64,000 nt of DNA from SVTX01 sp045132775 (GTDB lineage Bacteria > Bacillota > Clostridia > Oscillospirales > CAG-272): positions 1-64,000 of the forward strand of contig JBGUSX010000143.1 of the NCBI GenBank assembly GCA_045132775.1, given 5' to 3'. Shown here piece after piece: positions 25,731 through 34,169 of this stretch. A program made the translations under genes and the position numbers. The notes beneath the pieces are model-generated. The model was given only the letters and a program-made list of their open reading frames with translations, was not told where the DNA came from and did no database searches. Position 1 is the stretch's first letter. Each line of letters starts with the position of its first letter.

Positions 25731-26645
25731 TTAGTTATACGGTACGTAAATTATCTCGCTTTCAAGCACAACACCGTATTTTTCAAAAATGACCGTTTTA
25801 GTGTGTTCAATAAGCGCGAGAACGTCTCTTGAGGTTGCACCGCCAATATTTACGGTAAATCCGGCGTGTTTTTCGGAAATTTGTGCGCCACCCACGGTGT
25901 AGCCCTTGAGTCCTGCATCCTGAATAAGCTTACCAACGAAAATATTTTCTCCGGGACGCTTGAACGTACTTCCCGCATTGGGTAAATCAAGCGGCTGTTT
26001 TTCCTTCCTCGAGCTCATATTCTTATTCATAAGCTCAAAAATCTTTTCCGAGTCTCCCTCTGTCAGCCTGAGCGTTGTAGCAACGATTATGTATTCGGGA
26101 TGCTCCTGGAACACCGAGTACCTATATGCAAGTCGCTGTTCCACATTTGATAGCATATTTATAGTACCGTCGGAAGTATCCAAATACTCGGTTTCAAAAA
26201 TGACATCGGACATCTGACCGCCGTAAGCACCCGCATTCATATAGACTGCGCCGCCAACAGTTCCGGGAATTCCGTAGGCAAATTCAAGACCCGAAAGCGA
26301 GTGCTTTTTTCCTGCCTCTCCCGCAAGCTCGGTCAGCATCTTGCCGCATTCAGTTTTCAAATAGACCGCACCGTCCCTATGAATATACTCGCACGAGCAC
26401 ATCTTGGTCGTAAAAATCACCACTCCGCAAAAGCCTTGGTCGTCAAAAAGCAGATTGCTTCCGTTTCCAACAACGATATATCTTTTTTCTTGATTTTTGC
26501 ACACATTGATCGCAAAAATAAGTTCATCAACGTTCTTCGGAAAAACTGCATAATCTGCGCAGCCGCCGATCCGAAGGGTCGAGTGCTTGGATAAGGGTTC
26601 GCTTATTTTGACTTCTATTTTTTCTCCAAAATCAATAAAACTCAT
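25731..26645 (-). CDS. murB: UDP-N-acetylenolpyruvoylglucosamine reductase
   Basis: This FAD-dependent enzyme makes UDP-N-acetylmuramate for peptidoglycan. Recognisable blocks are KHSTLRIGG at the start, GNGSNLLFDDQG, SGLEFAYGIPGTVGGAVYMNAGAYGG, NAGSTFKRP with the catalytic serine, and SEKHAGFTVN. The 304 residues match the shorter Gram-positive form. It sits between the HAD gene and whiA, with 24 and 19 nt spacing, as part of one operon. Confidence 0.95.
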   Translation of the reverse strand: MSFIDFGEKIEVKISEPLSKHSTLRIGGCADYAVFPKNVDELIFAINVCKNQEKRYIVVGNGSNLLFDDQGFCGVVIFTTKMCSCEYIHRDGAVYLKTECGKMLTELAGEAGKKHSLSGLEFAYGIPGTVGGAVYMNAGAYGGQMSDVIFETEYLDTSDGTINMLSNVEQRLAYRYSVFQEHPEYIIVATTLRLTEGDSEKIFELMNKNMSSRKEKQPLDLPNAGSTFKRPGENIFVGKLIQDAGLKGYTVGGAQISEKHAGFTVNIGGATSRDVLALIEHTKTVIFEKYGVVLESEIIYVPYN

Positions 26646-26669
26646 ACGATCTCCTATGTAAGACGGCGA

Positions 26670-27359
26670 TCAGCTTAAAAGAACGTCCGCCATTTCGTCA
26701 AAATTGTGTACCACGTAGGTCAGATTATAACCATCGGGCAAAGGCTTTTTTGTAGGATTATACCAGCAGGTGTCGATTCCCGCATTTATTCCGCCCTGCA
26801 TATCAGAGGTAAGCGAATCTCCGATAATAATTGCTTTACTGGGATCATAATCGGGGATCTGATTTGTTACCGCTTCAAAATACTTGATACTGGGCTTTTC
26901 ATAACCGATATCCTCGGAAATAAAGCAACCGTCAAAAAATTTGAATATTGGCGACGGGAAAAGTCTGCTTTTCTGTATATCCTTCTGTCCGTTTGTTACG
27001 ATATACATTTTAAATTTGCCGTAAAGCTTCTGACAGAGCTCGAGCGCACCGTCAAGCATATAGGACTTTGTTGCAAGACGTTCAATGTATTTGTCGCTTA
27101 TATCCTGTGCTTTACAATCAAATCCATAAAATTCAATAAGTGATTGCCAACGCGCCGGATAAAGCTTTTCCTTCTCAATCTCGCCTCTCTCAAGCATTTT
27201 CCAATAGCCCGCATTTATTTCGGAATACTTAGATATAACAGTGTCGTTGCTCGGAAGACCGAAAAACTCAAGACACTCTGTAACCGCTTCGTGCTCGGAG
27301 CGATGAAAATCCATAAGTGTTGCATCAGCATCAAATAAAAGGATCGAATATTTTGACAT
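26670..27359 (-). CDS. HAD-superfamily nucleotidase, YjjG-like
   Basis: The phosphatase motif FDADATLMDF carries the nucleophile Asp10 and Asp12 and matches YjjG-type noncanonical pyrimidine nucleotidases, whose motif also ends in DF. Motif II VTNGQKD, the GYEKPSIKYF lysine motif and motif IV IIGDSLTSDMQGG are all intact. The 229-residue length is typical. It is the first gene of the operon that continues with murB, whiA and dnaE. Substrate assignment is by family resemblance only. Confidence 0.85.
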   Translation of the reverse strand: MSKYSILLFDADATLMDFHRSEHEAVTECLEFFGLPSNDTVISKYSEINAGYWKMLERGEIEKEKLYPARWQSLIEFYGFDCKAQDISDKYIERLATKSYMLDGALELCQKLYGKFKMYIVTNGQKDIQKSRLFPSPIFKFFDGCFISEDIGYEKPSIKYFEAVTNQIPDYDPSKAIIIGDSLTSDMQGGINAGIDTCWYNPTKKPLPDGYNLTYVVHNFDEMADVLLS

Positions 27360-27391
27360 TCCTAAACCGCCTTTAAATATAATATACTAAT

Positions 27392-27420
27392 ATTATACAG
27401 TATTACAATAAAAAATGCAA
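27392..27420 (-). promoter_or_regulatory. Likely promoter of the HAD-murB-whiA-dnaE operon
   Basis: On the minus strand TTGCAT (27420-27415), 17 nt and TATAAT (27397-27392). The -35 matches four of six positions and overlaps the preceding terminator. Confidence 0.5.
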
Positions 27421-27446
27421 CACAAAAATAAGATTTCTGCGTTGCA
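27408..27446 (-). terminator. Terminator of the frameshifted membrane protein gene
   Basis: As minus-strand RNA, UGCAACGCAGAAA pairs with UUUUUGUGUUGCA with two G-U wobbles and a five-base loop, and is followed by UUUUUUAUU. Confidence 0.75.
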
Positions 27447-27458
27447 AATTTATTTTTA

Positions 27459-28014
27459 TCAATATTTTAGATCGCAGTCGGGACAATAGTCACCGTAGCA
27501 GCTATCTCTTGCGCACATCGGGCAGATATGTTGTGCCTCTTCGCGCGTCAGATTTATCGGATATCGCGTACCCTTGATGAAATAGATTCTGTCCCCAACC
27601 GAGTAAACGCTCGGCGAAATTTTGCTTGAATTAAATGACAGCTTTTTCTTTTTTCTTGCTGTTTTCAAGTTGCACAGTAACAACGAATGAAGAAACGCCG
27701 CGTATATTATCCTTATTCCACCTGGTTCCAACATCAACGTTTCCCGTTCTGATGACTGTTCCCGTCCAATCTCTTCCGAGCAGATTGTGAAAATAACGGA
27801 TCTTCCACGCGACTAAAATGAGAACTCCAAGCGTCACTATCACCGATCCAAGTATGTATAAAAAACGCGAATTCGCGCTACCGGTGACGATCGCCTTTGA
27901 ACTTGAAAAATATGATAATAAAACAAGCGCGACGGTCAAGCATATAAGAAAAACAGTCTTTTTTATTACAAGAATTCTGACGTGATGCTTTATAGTGTTT
28001 TTCAATGTAGCCAT
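27459..28014 (-). pseudogene. Two-helix membrane protein with C-terminal zinc ribbon, frameshifted
   Basis: Reading from 28014 gives 127 residues with helices at about 16-36 and 51-70, then stops. A +1 frame change at the A-run (27643-27654 on the + strand) would continue into a further segment ending at 27459 with a CPMC/CPDC zinc-ribbon tail. The two parts join smoothly at a Lys-rich stretch. The likely full product is about 184 residues. Either one base is extra in a homopolymer, by mutation or sequencing error, or ribosomes shift there. I do not recognise the family. Confidence 0.65.
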
Positions 28015-28143
28015 ATATTCGCCCCCTCTTCATAGCTGTACTATAATTATATCACGCAATCAAGTGATTGTCAATATAATTTTCGCATAAACATCAAAAA
28101 TGTTTTTTTATTATAAAAAGGTAAGATAATTAGGATTTACCCC

Positions 28144-28172
28144 TTGAAAAAAAAGCAAAAATGAGTTATAAT
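28144..28172 (+). promoter_or_regulatory. Promoter of the oxidoreductase operon
   Basis: TTGAAA (28144-28149), 17 nt, TATAAT (28167-28172); only one mismatch to consensus. The ATG is 31 nt downstream. Confidence 0.8.
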
Positions 28173-28203
28173 ATAATGAATATGTTTATTTTGGAGGATA
28201 GTG

Positions 28204-29352
28204 ATGGAAAAAGAGTACAAAATTGGTCTGTTGGGATTTGGCTCAATGGGAAAAACACATCTGTTTTCTGTTACATCGCTTCCCTTCTATTACTCGGGTT
28301 GTAATTTTAGCGCCAAATATATTGCGGTGTGTACCTCCAATATGCAAAGTGCCAAAAAGGCTGCAAACAAATACGCTATTCCCTTTGCGACCGACAGTGA
28401 GGAAGAAATAATAAACGATCCTCAAATAGATATTGTTGACATTTGCACTCCAAACATTTACCATTACGAGAGTGCAAAAAAAGCAATACTTTCAGGAAAG
28501 CACGTTCTTTGCGAAAAGCCGCTTGCAATAAGCGAAGAGCAGGCTTGTGAGCTTGACAGACTCGCAACCGATGCCTATAAAAAGAACGGTCAGACATGTG
28601 GTATGGTTTTCAATAATCGCCATCTGTCTGCAATAAAGCGTGCAAAGCAGCTTATCGAGGACGGCAGACTTGGTCGCATACTTTCGTTTGATTTCAAATA
28701 TCTTCACAATAGTTGCCTTGATCCCGAAAGAACACCCGGATGGAAACAAGATGCAAATGTATGCGGAGCGGGTACGCTCTTCGACCTCGGTGCACACGTC
28801 GTTGACCTGTGCAGACACCTCTGCGGAGATTTCCATAGTATCTATTCAAAGGAGCAGATTGCATTTCCCGAGCACAAGTTGGCTGACGGGGGCATTTGGA
28901 AGACAAACGCGGACGAGGCGGCATACATGATTGCCACCCTCAAATGCGGAGCGGTCGGAAATATAACCGTTGGCAAAATAAACATAGGCGAAAACGATGG
29001 ACTTACCTTCTCGGTCTACGGCACCCTTGGTGCGATCAAGTTTGATCTTATGGAGCCCGATTGGCTCTGTTTCTACGACTCAACCTTAAGCGGCGGAGCT
29101 TATGGCGGAGACAGAGGTTTTACCAGGATCGAGTGTGTCGGACGTTACGAGGCTCCGGGCGGAGCTTTCCCGTCTCCCAAAGCGCCTAACGGCTGGTTGC
29201 GCGGACATATCGGATCAATGTATGCCTTTTTAAATGCGATATACCGTGGTGATCAGGCTTGTCCCTCATTCAAGGATGGATACGAGGTTCAAAAGGTCCT
29301 TAATGCCGCACATGTTTCTCACCTTCAGGGTAGGGAGATAATCATTGAATAA
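28204..29352 (+). CDS. Gfo/Idh/MocA-family NAD(P)-dependent oxidoreductase
   Basis: An N-terminal Rossmann fold opens with GLLGFGSMGKTH. The family motif CEKPLA (Lys in the active site) is present, followed by the second domain with GTLFDLGAHVVDL, in which the His is the likely catalytic acid/base. GGAGG lies six bases before the ATG at 28204; the adjacent GTG at 28201 is too close to it. These enzymes oxidise or reduce sugars, inositol and related polyols. The substrate cannot be assigned. It is the first gene of a long + strand run; whether the whole run is one transcript is not certain. Confidence 0.88.
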   Translation: MEKEYKIGLLGFGSMGKTHLFSVTSLPFYYSGCNFSAKYIAVCTSNMQSAKKAANKYAIPFATDSEEEIINDPQIDIVDICTPNIYHYESAKKAILSGKHVLCEKPLAISEEQACELDRLATDAYKKNGQTCGMVFNNRHLSAIKRAKQLIEDGRLGRILSFDFKYLHNSCLDPERTPGWKQDANVCGAGTLFDLGAHVVDLCRHLCGDFHSIYSKEQIAFPEHKLADGGIWKTNADEAAYMIATLKCGAVGNITVGKINIGENDGLTFSVYGTLGAIKFDLMEPDWLCFYDSTLSGGAYGGDRGFTRIECVGRYEAPGGAFPSPKAPNGWLRGHIGSMYAFLNAIYRGDQACPSFKDGYEVQKVLNAAHVSHLQGREIIIE

Positions 29353-29374
29353 ATAACTTCAGAAAGGAGCAGAT

Positions 29375-29977
29375 ATGACTGTAATAGGTATCACGGGGCC
29401 GAGCGGTGCCGGCAAGGGAGCGATTTCCCGAATTCTTAACGAGAAATACGGATTCCCCGTTCTTGATGCAGACGAAATATATCACTCCTTGGTTTCTGCA
29501 CCTTCTGATTGCACAAGTGAGATAGAAAAAGAATTCGGAAGCTCTGTAATTCAGAAAGACGGATCTCTTGACCGCAAAGCTCTGTCTGTTCTTGTTTTCG
29601 GCGAGGAAAATAAAGAAAGGCTTAACCTTCTGAACACAATAACTCATAAGCACGTTGTTGCAGAGATAGACTCTTCTCTTTCTGCACTTGAAAACAAGGT
29701 AAAAGCGTGTGTTATAGATGCCCCCCTTCTCATTGAAGCCGACCTTTGCTCAAAATGTGATCTTACTCTTTCGGTTATAGCATCCAAAGAAATAAGAGCT
29801 GAAAGAATATCGCAAAGAGACGGTATAGATATGGAGTCGGCGCTCAGACGCATCAACTCCCAAAAGAAAGACGAATACTACATAAATAATACCGATTATT
29901 CAATTTTGAACGACGGTGATCTTCCCCTTCTCACAGCTAAGGTTGAAGAAATAATGCGCGAAAGGGGGATGATCTGA
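29375..29977 (+). CDS. coaE: Dephospho-CoA kinase
   Basis: The P-loop GPSGAGKG (residues 8-15) is followed by FPVLDADEIYH, where CoaE has its conserved DAD. Later blocks are VIDAPLLIEADL and RISQRDGIDMESALRRINSQ, which match the CoA and lid regions of the family. The 200-residue length is usual. It performs the last step of coenzyme A synthesis in the cytosol. Its stop abuts the TTG start of the lytic transglycosylase gene. Confidence 0.92.
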   Translation: MTVIGITGPSGAGKGAISRILNEKYGFPVLDADEIYHSLVSAPSDCTSEIEKEFGSSVIQKDGSLDRKALSVLVFGEENKERLNLLNTITHKHVVAEIDSSLSALENKVKACVIDAPLLIEADLCSKCDLTLSVIASKEIRAERISQRDGIDMESALRRINSQKKDEYYINNTDYSILNDGDLPLLTAKVEEIMRERGMI

Positions 29978-30580
29978 TTGAGAACAACAAGAAAAAAGAC
30001 TAATTACGGACTTATCGTTCTTATAGTACTTGTCGTATCAATTCTCTTTGGCTTTCTATTTGATATAGCATTGATGGCGGTTGAAAAGCGCATATATCAA
30101 AAGCCTGAGGAGTATGTTCCTTTTGTTGAGCAATACGCAGAAGAATTCGGAGTGCCCGTCGATCTCGTTTACGCGGTTATCAAGACCGAGAGCGGATTTG
30201 ACTCATCCGCGGTCTCAAGAAAAGGCGCTATTGGACTGATGCAGATGATGCCCGCGACTTTCGAATGGCTGACCGATGATATTTTGCGCGAATATCTCGG
30301 CATCGGAATGCTGTATGATCCCGAGACCAACATAAAGTACGGTACATATTACCTATCGCGCCTCTATAACAGATTCGGCGATTGGGATACTGCTCTTGCT
30401 GCATATAACGGTGGCGAGGGTAATGTTTCGGAGTGGCTCAGGGACAAAAAATACAGCGACGACGGGATCAAACTGAAAACAGACAAGATCCCCGACGAGT
30501 TTTCGGAAACGAAGAACTACGTAAAAAAAGTAAACAAGGCTCTGAAAAAATATAAGGAGCTTTATAATAGCGAAAAATAA
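29978..30580 (+). CDS. Membrane-anchored lytic transglycosylase (SLT domain)
   Basis: The start is TTG at 29978, immediately after the coaE stop. GGGGG lies about nine bases upstream and no ATG occurs before residue 31. A basic N-terminus and one transmembrane helix (about residues 11-31) place the catalytic domain outside. The SLT domain is complete: VIKTESGFDSSA with the catalytic Glu, GAIGLMQMMPATF, and ALAAYNGGEGNVSEWL. It cleaves glycan strands of peptidoglycan with 1,6-anhydro ring formation. The 200-residue length is typical of short Firmicutes forms. Confidence 0.9.
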   Translation: MRTTRKKTNYGLIVLIVLVVSILFGFLFDIALMAVEKRIYQKPEEYVPFVEQYAEEFGVPVDLVYAVIKTESGFDSSAVSRKGAIGLMQMMPATFEWLTDDILREYLGIGMLYDPETNIKYGTYYLSRLYNRFGDWDTALAAYNGGEGNVSEWLRDKKYSDDGIKLKTDKIPDEFSETKNYVKKVNKALKKYKELYNSEK

Positions 30581-30612
30581 ATGAGCACACAGTGCAGGAA
30601 AGGAAAATAAAA

Positions 30613-31989
30613 ATGAGCGAGAACAAGCTTACCTATTCAAAGACAAACTTTTACGACAACGCAACCGAAGCCGACATCAAAGCCGCGTATGATTATTGCG
30701 TTGGTTACTGCGAGTACATGGACAACTCCAAGACCGAACGCGAGGCGGTAAAGACTACCATCGCACTTGCGGAGAAATACGGCTACAAGAGCTATTCCTT
30801 TGGTGATAAGATCAAGGCAGGAGACAAGCTCTACTACAACAACAGAGGCAGAAATATCTACCTTGTCAGAGTCGGTAGCGAGGATATCAACAACGGTGTA
30901 AGGATCGTTGCTTCTCACATTGATAGCCCCAGACTTGACTTCAAGCAGTCCCCCATCTATGAGGAGGGCGGATTCTGCTTTGCTAAGACTCACTATTACG
31001 GTGGTGTCCGTAAGTATCAGTGGGTAGCAACACCTCTCGCACTTCACGGAACAGTAGCGAAGAAGGACGGCACAACGGTTGATATCAAGATAGGAGACGA
31101 ATGCGGCGATCCCGTATTCTATATCAACGATCTTCTTCCCCATCTCGCGAAGGATCAGAATTCCAAGCCCTTGGGACAGGCTATCCCCGCAGAGAGCCTC
31201 AATATAGTCCTCGGCTCACGTCCCCTTGCTGATACCGAGGAGTCCAATAAGGTCAAGATGAATATTCTCACAATTCTTAACGAAAAATACGGAATTGACG
31301 AAGAGGACTTCCTTTCCGCAGACATTTTCGTAGTTCCCGCGGATAACTCTCACGACGTAGGCTTTGACCGCTCCATGATCTCCGCTTACGGTCACGACGA
31401 CAAGGTATGTGCATATCCTTCCCTCACCGCTCTCTTCGAGTCTGACGACAGCGTTCACACCGCAATGGTCGTTCTTGCCGATAAGGAAGAGATAGGAAGC
31501 GAAGGAAATACAGGCATGCAGTCTGCCCTCTTCACAGACCTTCTCGGAGCTATTACCGAGGAGCTCGGCGGAAACATCTATAAGGTTAAGGCTAACTCCA
31601 AGTGCCTCTCCGCAGACGTTAACGCATGCTTCGATCCCAATTTTGCAGGCGTGTTTGAGTCTATGAATGCCGCAAAGATCAACTGCGGTATCACGATGTC
31701 AAAATACACAGGCAGCGGCGGTAAGGGCGGCACAAACGATGCGCCTGCTGAATACATCGCCTGGATCAGAAAGATATTCGAGGAATACGGTGTTGTATGG
31801 CAGACCGCAGAGCTCGGCAAAGCAGACCAGGGCGGCGGCGGAACCGTTGCAAAGTACATTGCAAAGCACAATATCGAGACGGTTGACCTCGGTGTTGCAG
31901 TTGTCTCGATGCACGCTCCCTACGAGCTCGTTTCCAAGACAGACGTATATACCGCTCACAAAGCGTTCTACGCTTTCCTTGAAGCATAA
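30613..31989 (+). CDS. M18-family aminopeptidase
   Basis: A dinuclear zinc peptidase. Recognisable metal-site blocks are IVASHIDSPRLDFK (His/Asp), YGHDDKVCAYPSL, DKEEIGSEGNTGMQS with the Glu pair, SADVNACFDPNF and the terminal VVSMHAPYELVSKTD. The 458-residue length fits the M18 family (aspartyl aminopeptidase, ApeB-like), normally a dodecameric cytosolic enzyme. The ATG at 30613 follows AGGAAAGGA. It is four bases upstream of prfA. Confidence 0.9.
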   Translation: MSENKLTYSKTNFYDNATEADIKAAYDYCVGYCEYMDNSKTEREAVKTTIALAEKYGYKSYSFGDKIKAGDKLYYNNRGRNIYLVRVGSEDINNGVRIVASHIDSPRLDFKQSPIYEEGGFCFAKTHYYGGVRKYQWVATPLALHGTVAKKDGTTVDIKIGDECGDPVFYINDLLPHLAKDQNSKPLGQAIPAESLNIVLGSRPLADTEESNKVKMNILTILNEKYGIDEEDFLSADIFVVPADNSHDVGFDRSMISAYGHDDKVCAYPSLTALFESDDSVHTAMVVLADKEEIGSEGNTGMQSALFTDLLGAITEELGGNIYKVKANSKCLSADVNACFDPNFAGVFESMNAAKINCGITMSKYTGSGGKGGTNDAPAEYIAWIRKIFEEYGVVWQTAELGKADQGGGGTVAKYIAKHNIETVDLGVAVVSMHAPYELVSKTDVYTAHKAFYAFLEA

Positions 31990-31992
31990 TAT

Positions 31993-33069
31993 ATGTTTAA
32001 AAAATTAGATGCCACGGTTGAGAAATACGAGCGGCTTGAGTATGAGCTTGCAAACAATAATGCGCTCATTACAGATGCTACGGCTTATGCAAAGGCAATA
32101 AAGGAATACCGCTCGCTCACAGCTGTGGTCGAAAAATACCGCGAATACAAGAGATGCGAGCAGGATATAGAAGACGCACTCCTTATAATCGATGAGACCG
32201 ACGATGAGGAAATGCGTCTGCTTGCACAGGACGAGCTCAAAGAGGCAAAATCCCGTCTTGAAACTCTTTCGGGTGAGCTGACCGTCCTACTTATTCCCCG
32301 TGACCCGAACGACGATAAAAACGTCATAGTCGAGATACGTGCAGGAGCGGGAGGCGAGGAAGCGGCACTTTTTGCCGCGGTCCTCTACCGTATGTATTCA
32401 ATGTATGCCGCAACTGTAGGATTTAAGGTCTCTGTCGCGAGCTCAAATGAAACAGAGCTTGGCGGATATAAGGAGATATCCTTCTCTGTCGAGGGTGACG
32501 GAGCATATTCGAGATTCAAATTCGAGTCGGGAGTGCACAGAGTGCAAAGAGTTCCCGAAACAGAGTCGCAGGGGCGCATACAGACCTCTACCGCAACCGT
32601 CGCTGTTCTTCCGGAGGTCGAGGACGTAGAAATCGAGATAAAGGACTCCGACCTTATCTTTGAGTCCTGTAAATCGAGCGGCGCAGGCGGTCAGCATATC
32701 AATAAGACCGAATCCGCCGTAAGACTTACCCATAAGCCTACGGGTATAGTTATCGAGTGTCAGGAAGAACGTTCGCAGTTTAAGAACAAGGACAAAGCAC
32801 TCAAAATGCTCCGCGCAAAGCTTTACGATATCAAACAGCGCGAGCAGAACGAAAAGGTAGCATCCGACAGAAAAAGCCAGGTCGGAACGGGCGACCGCAG
32901 CGAGAAGATTCGCACGTACAACTACCCGCAGAACCGCGTCACCGATCACCGCATCGGTGTAACTCTTTACTCTCTTGAGGATTTTCTCAACGGAAATATC
33001 GGCTCAATGATCGATTCACTCATTGCTACCGATACAGCCGAGAAGCTAAAAGCTGAAAATAACAATTAA
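31993..33069 (+). CDS. prfA: Peptide chain release factor 1
   Basis: RF1 recognises UAA and UAG and frees the peptide. The codon-recognition motif of RF1, the PxT type, appears in RVPETESQGRIQTST. The GGQ motif is in SSGAGGQHINKTESAVR. The 358-residue length is standard. RF1 is typically Gln-methylated by PrmC, but prmC is not next to it here. It lies between the aminopeptidase and Sua5 genes with short spacing, so it is probably in the same operon. Confidence 0.96.
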   Translation: MFKKLDATVEKYERLEYELANNNALITDATAYAKAIKEYRSLTAVVEKYREYKRCEQDIEDALLIIDETDDEEMRLLAQDELKEAKSRLETLSGELTVLLIPRDPNDDKNVIVEIRAGAGGEEAALFAAVLYRMYSMYAATVGFKVSVASSNETELGGYKEISFSVEGDGAYSRFKFESGVHRVQRVPETESQGRIQTSTATVAVLPEVEDVEIEIKDSDLIFESCKSSGAGGQHINKTESAVRLTHKPTGIVIECQEERSQFKNKDKALKMLRAKLYDIKQREQNEKVASDRKSQVGTGDRSEKIRTYNYPQNRVTDHRIGVTLYSLEDFLNGNIGSMIDSLIATDTAEKLKAENNN

Positions 33070-33090
33070 AAATCAGAAAGGAGCCGCATT

Positions 33091-34164
33091 TTGAATACCC
33101 GGATCATCAAAATAGACAACCTTGAAGCTCAACGCCGCGATATTGAAGATGCGGCTTCGATAATAAGAGAGGGCGGACTTGTCGTCATCCCCACAGAAAC
33201 TGTTTACGGACTCGGAGGAGATGCAACGAATCCAAGCTCGTCAAAGAAGATATATGCCGCCAAAGGCCGCCCGTCCGATAATCCCCTGATAATTCATATC
33301 GCCGAGCCTTCAGATGCGGAAAAATATGCGCATACCAACGAAACCTACTACAATTTGGCGAAAGCCTTTATGCCGGGACCTCTTACCGTGATCCTGCCCA
33401 AAAAGGACACGGTCCCCTATGAGACCACGGGAGGACTCGAGACCGTTGCTGTCAGATGTCCCTCCAATCCCATCGCGCACGAAATAATCAAGTGTGCAAA
33501 AGTCCCGATCGCCGCACCGTCGGCAAATATATCGGGCAGACCGTCCGCCACAAATGCCGAATACGTTAAAGAGGACTTTGACGGAGCCGTTGATATGATC
33601 ATCGACGGAGGTGACTCGGAGATCGGACTTGAATCAACAATAGTTTTGATAAAAAACACTCCGAGCGGAGATTCGCTGATTCTTCTCCGCCCCGGAGCAA
33701 TAACATACGACGCGCTTTGTTGTGTCTGTGAAAGAGTTGAGATATCTCCGACTCTCGAAGGGACACTCAGTGAAAACGAGCACCCGATGTCGCCGGGAAT
33801 GAAATATAAGCACTACGCCCCCTCTGCACCGCTCGTGCTTCTCGACGGAAAGAATGAAGACGTGCTTGAATTTCTTAAACGTGAGCAGAATACGAAAAAA
33901 TGCGCAATAATCTGTTACGATGAGGAAAAGGATCAGCTTCGTGACGAGCTCCTTTTACCGATTGGCGAGAAGAATGATCTTGCTTCACACAGCAAACTCT
34001 TGTTTTCAAGCCTGCGCAAATGTGACCGACTTTCCCCGGAGATAATCTACGCGCATCTGCCAACCAAAGAAGGCTTGGGACTTGCTCTGTATAACAGAAT
34101 GATAAGAGCCGCCGCGCATACCGTACTTAAAATTGAAAAAGATGACTTTATGAAAGGTGTTTAA
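33091..34164 (+). CDS. tsaC: L-threonylcarbamoyladenylate synthase (Sua5/YwlC type)
   Basis: It makes threonylcarbamoyl-AMP for the t6A37 modification of ANN-decoding tRNAs. The YrdC domain shows EGGLVVIPTETVYGLGGDA, KGRPSDNPLIIHI, FMPGPLTVIL and VAVRCPSNPIAHEI, and a Sua5 C-terminal domain (from about residue 230) follows SPGMKYKHYAP. The total of 357 residues is typical of two-domain Sua5. The start is TTG at 33091 with AAAGGAG upstream. The partners TsaE and TsaB are at 46.5-47.7 kb; TsaD is not in the window. Confidence 0.93.
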   Translation: MNTRIIKIDNLEAQRRDIEDAASIIREGGLVVIPTETVYGLGGDATNPSSSKKIYAAKGRPSDNPLIIHIAEPSDAEKYAHTNETYYNLAKAFMPGPLTVILPKKDTVPYETTGGLETVAVRCPSNPIAHEIIKCAKVPIAAPSANISGRPSATNAEYVKEDFDGAVDMIIDGGDSEIGLESTIVLIKNTPSGDSLILLRPGAITYDALCCVCERVEISPTLEGTLSENEHPMSPGMKYKHYAPSAPLVLLDGKNEDVLEFLKREQNTKKCAIICYDEEKDQLRDELLLPIGEKNDLASHSKLLFSSLRKCDRLSPEIIYAHLPTKEGLGLALYNRMIRAAAHTVLKIEKDDFMKGV

Positions 34165-34169
34165 AATAA

